NCBI RefSeq assembly: GCF_000023825.1
Contig: NC_013061.1
Coordinates: 4,836,001-4,900,000 of the forward strand
Source: Pedobacter heparinus DSM 2366
GTDB lineage: Bacteria > Bacteroidota > Bacteroidia > Sphingobacteriales > Sphingobacteriaceae
Reading direction: 5' to 3'
Length of the DNA stretch: 64,000 bases
Each line of letters opens with the position of its first letter. The first letter of the stretch is position 1. Made by a program: the position numbers and the translations under genes. Of the stretch, positions 63,385 through 64,000 are shown in pieces. The notes below the pieces were generated by a model. That model saw only the letters and a program-made list of their open reading frames with translations. It was not told the DNA's origin and searched no databases.

Positions 63385-64000
63385 ATGATTGAAAGGTACA
63401 GGAAAGCTTTTAACGCCGCCTTTTCGGCCAAAAAATATGAGGAACTGATCTGCTCGCTGCAAAAAGGTTTTACAGAAATTCCATTCAGGATTGCCGAAAC
63501 ACCGGTATTTATCCCTAAAGATTTAAAGGATAAACTAATTGCTGCAGGCGAAGAAATCATTGCACTGATCAAACATCCGGATTTTAAATCGCTTACTGCA
63601 GCAGCCATTCCCGCAGAATGGCACATACCCGGCGAGAACGATCATCCCCATTTTCTGACCTTCGACTTTGGCATTTGCAAAGATGAACTGGGCAACCTGG
63701 TACCCAAACTGATTGAAATGCAGGGCTTCCCTTCTTTGTATGGTTTCCAGCCCCTGCTGGGCAGGACGTACAAAAAAGCATTTGACCTGCCCGACAATTT
63801 GAGCCCTTACTTTGAAGGTTTAAATGAGGCTACCTATGTTGCGTTGCTGAAAAAAGTGATACTTGGGCCCCACCAGCCGCATGAAGTGGCCCTGATGGAT
63901 ATAGCTGCCCCGGAGCAAAAAACACTGATCGACTTTTTAATTACAGAGAAACTACTGGGTATAAAAATATTGAGCCTGACCGATATCTTTAAAAAGGACC
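63385..64000 (+). CDS. unknown protein of the amidoligase operon, C-terminus outside window
   Basis: 205 codons are visible from ATG 63385, preceded by a strong AGGAGG ribosome-binding site at 63373-63378, unusual for this phylum. No family was recognised with certainty. The segment HFLTFDFGICKDELGNLVPK followed by LIEMQGFPSLYGFQPL resembles the pre-ATP-grasp portion of circularly permuted ATP-grasp or glutathionylspermidine-synthase-like enzymes (acidic residue plus LIE), but this is a guess. No signal peptide. Position one base after the amidotransferase stop makes it part of the same operon. Confidence 0.7.
   Translation, partial: MIERYRKAFNAAFSAKKYEELICSLQKGFTEIPFRIAETPVFIPKDLKDKLIAAGEEIIALIKHPDFKSLTAAAIPAEWHIPGENDHPHFLTFDFGICKDELGNLVPKLIEMQGFPSLYGFQPLLGRTYKKAFDLPDNLSPYFEGLNEATYVALLKKVILGPHQPHEVALMDIAAPEQKTLIDFLITEKLLGIKILSLTDIFKKD

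Overview
The window looks like chromosomal DNA of a Bacteroidota member of the family Sphingobacteriaceae, probably Pedobacter or a close relative. This rests on two SusC/SusD pairs, a hybrid two-component regulator, an ECF sigma/FecR pair feeding an STN-type SusC, Bacteroidota-restricted families (DUF2480, DUF3108, DUF3109, DUF4834, DUF6427), and promoters with the Bacteroidota -7 consensus TAnnTTTG. No rRNA, tRNA, CRISPR array, insertion sequence or phage gene was seen. Both ends cut a gene: a GH130 gene at the left edge and an unknown gene at the right edge.

Region 1 (1-11918, minus strand) is a polysaccharide utilisation locus: hybrid two-component regulator, (alpha/alpha)6-type glycosidase, SusC, SusD and a truncated GH130 mannoside phosphorylase/hydrolase. 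The GH130 points to a mannose-containing glycan. A pair of 16-bp direct repeats, 21 bp apart and just upstream of a -33/-7 promoter, is a good candidate operator for the regulator.

Region 2 (12053-20667, minus) is a second SusC/SusD system, controlled by an ECF sigma factor and a FecR anti-sigma factor and ending in a TlpA-like thioredoxin lipo- or periplasmic protein and a hairpin terminator. Its substrate is not evident. Xaa-Pro aminopeptidase (20820-22595, plus) stands alone beside it.

Region 3 (22597-29199, minus) is a seven-gene operon that reads as a complete non-phosphorylating 6-deoxyhexose pathway, most likely for L-fucose: FucP permease, mutarotase, dehydrogenase, lactonase, UxaA-family dehydratase, second dehydrogenase and a fumarylacetoacetase-family hydrolase giving pyruvate and lactate.

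Region 4 (29224-45338, minus) is mainly housekeeping and envelope genes: rfbA, DUF3109, DUF3108, DUF2480, a PpiD-like foldase, LptC, an outer-membrane protein, CoaX, DUF6427, a GT-B glycosyltransferase, an LpxH-like phosphatase, YfhO, DUF4834, YwbE and UvrB.

Region 5 (45366-56392, both strands) begins with a shortened deacetylase-like protein, uracil phosphoribosyltransferase and a YjjG-type nucleotidase. It continues as a surface-polysaccharide locus: flippase, three methyltransferase-like proteins, three glycosyltransferases, a hexapeptide acyltransferase and a rhomboid protease. An SDR and the GTPase TypA follow (56422-59142).

Region 6 (59284-64000) starts with an intergenic repeat element (four 11-bp tandem units running into a large hairpin). 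It then has an esterase divergent from a tightly packed operon of ATP-grasp ligase, GCS2/YbdK carboxylate-amine ligase, class I glutamine amidotransferase and an unknown protein cut by the window edge. This amidoligase cluster is the best candidate for an undescribed biosynthetic system.
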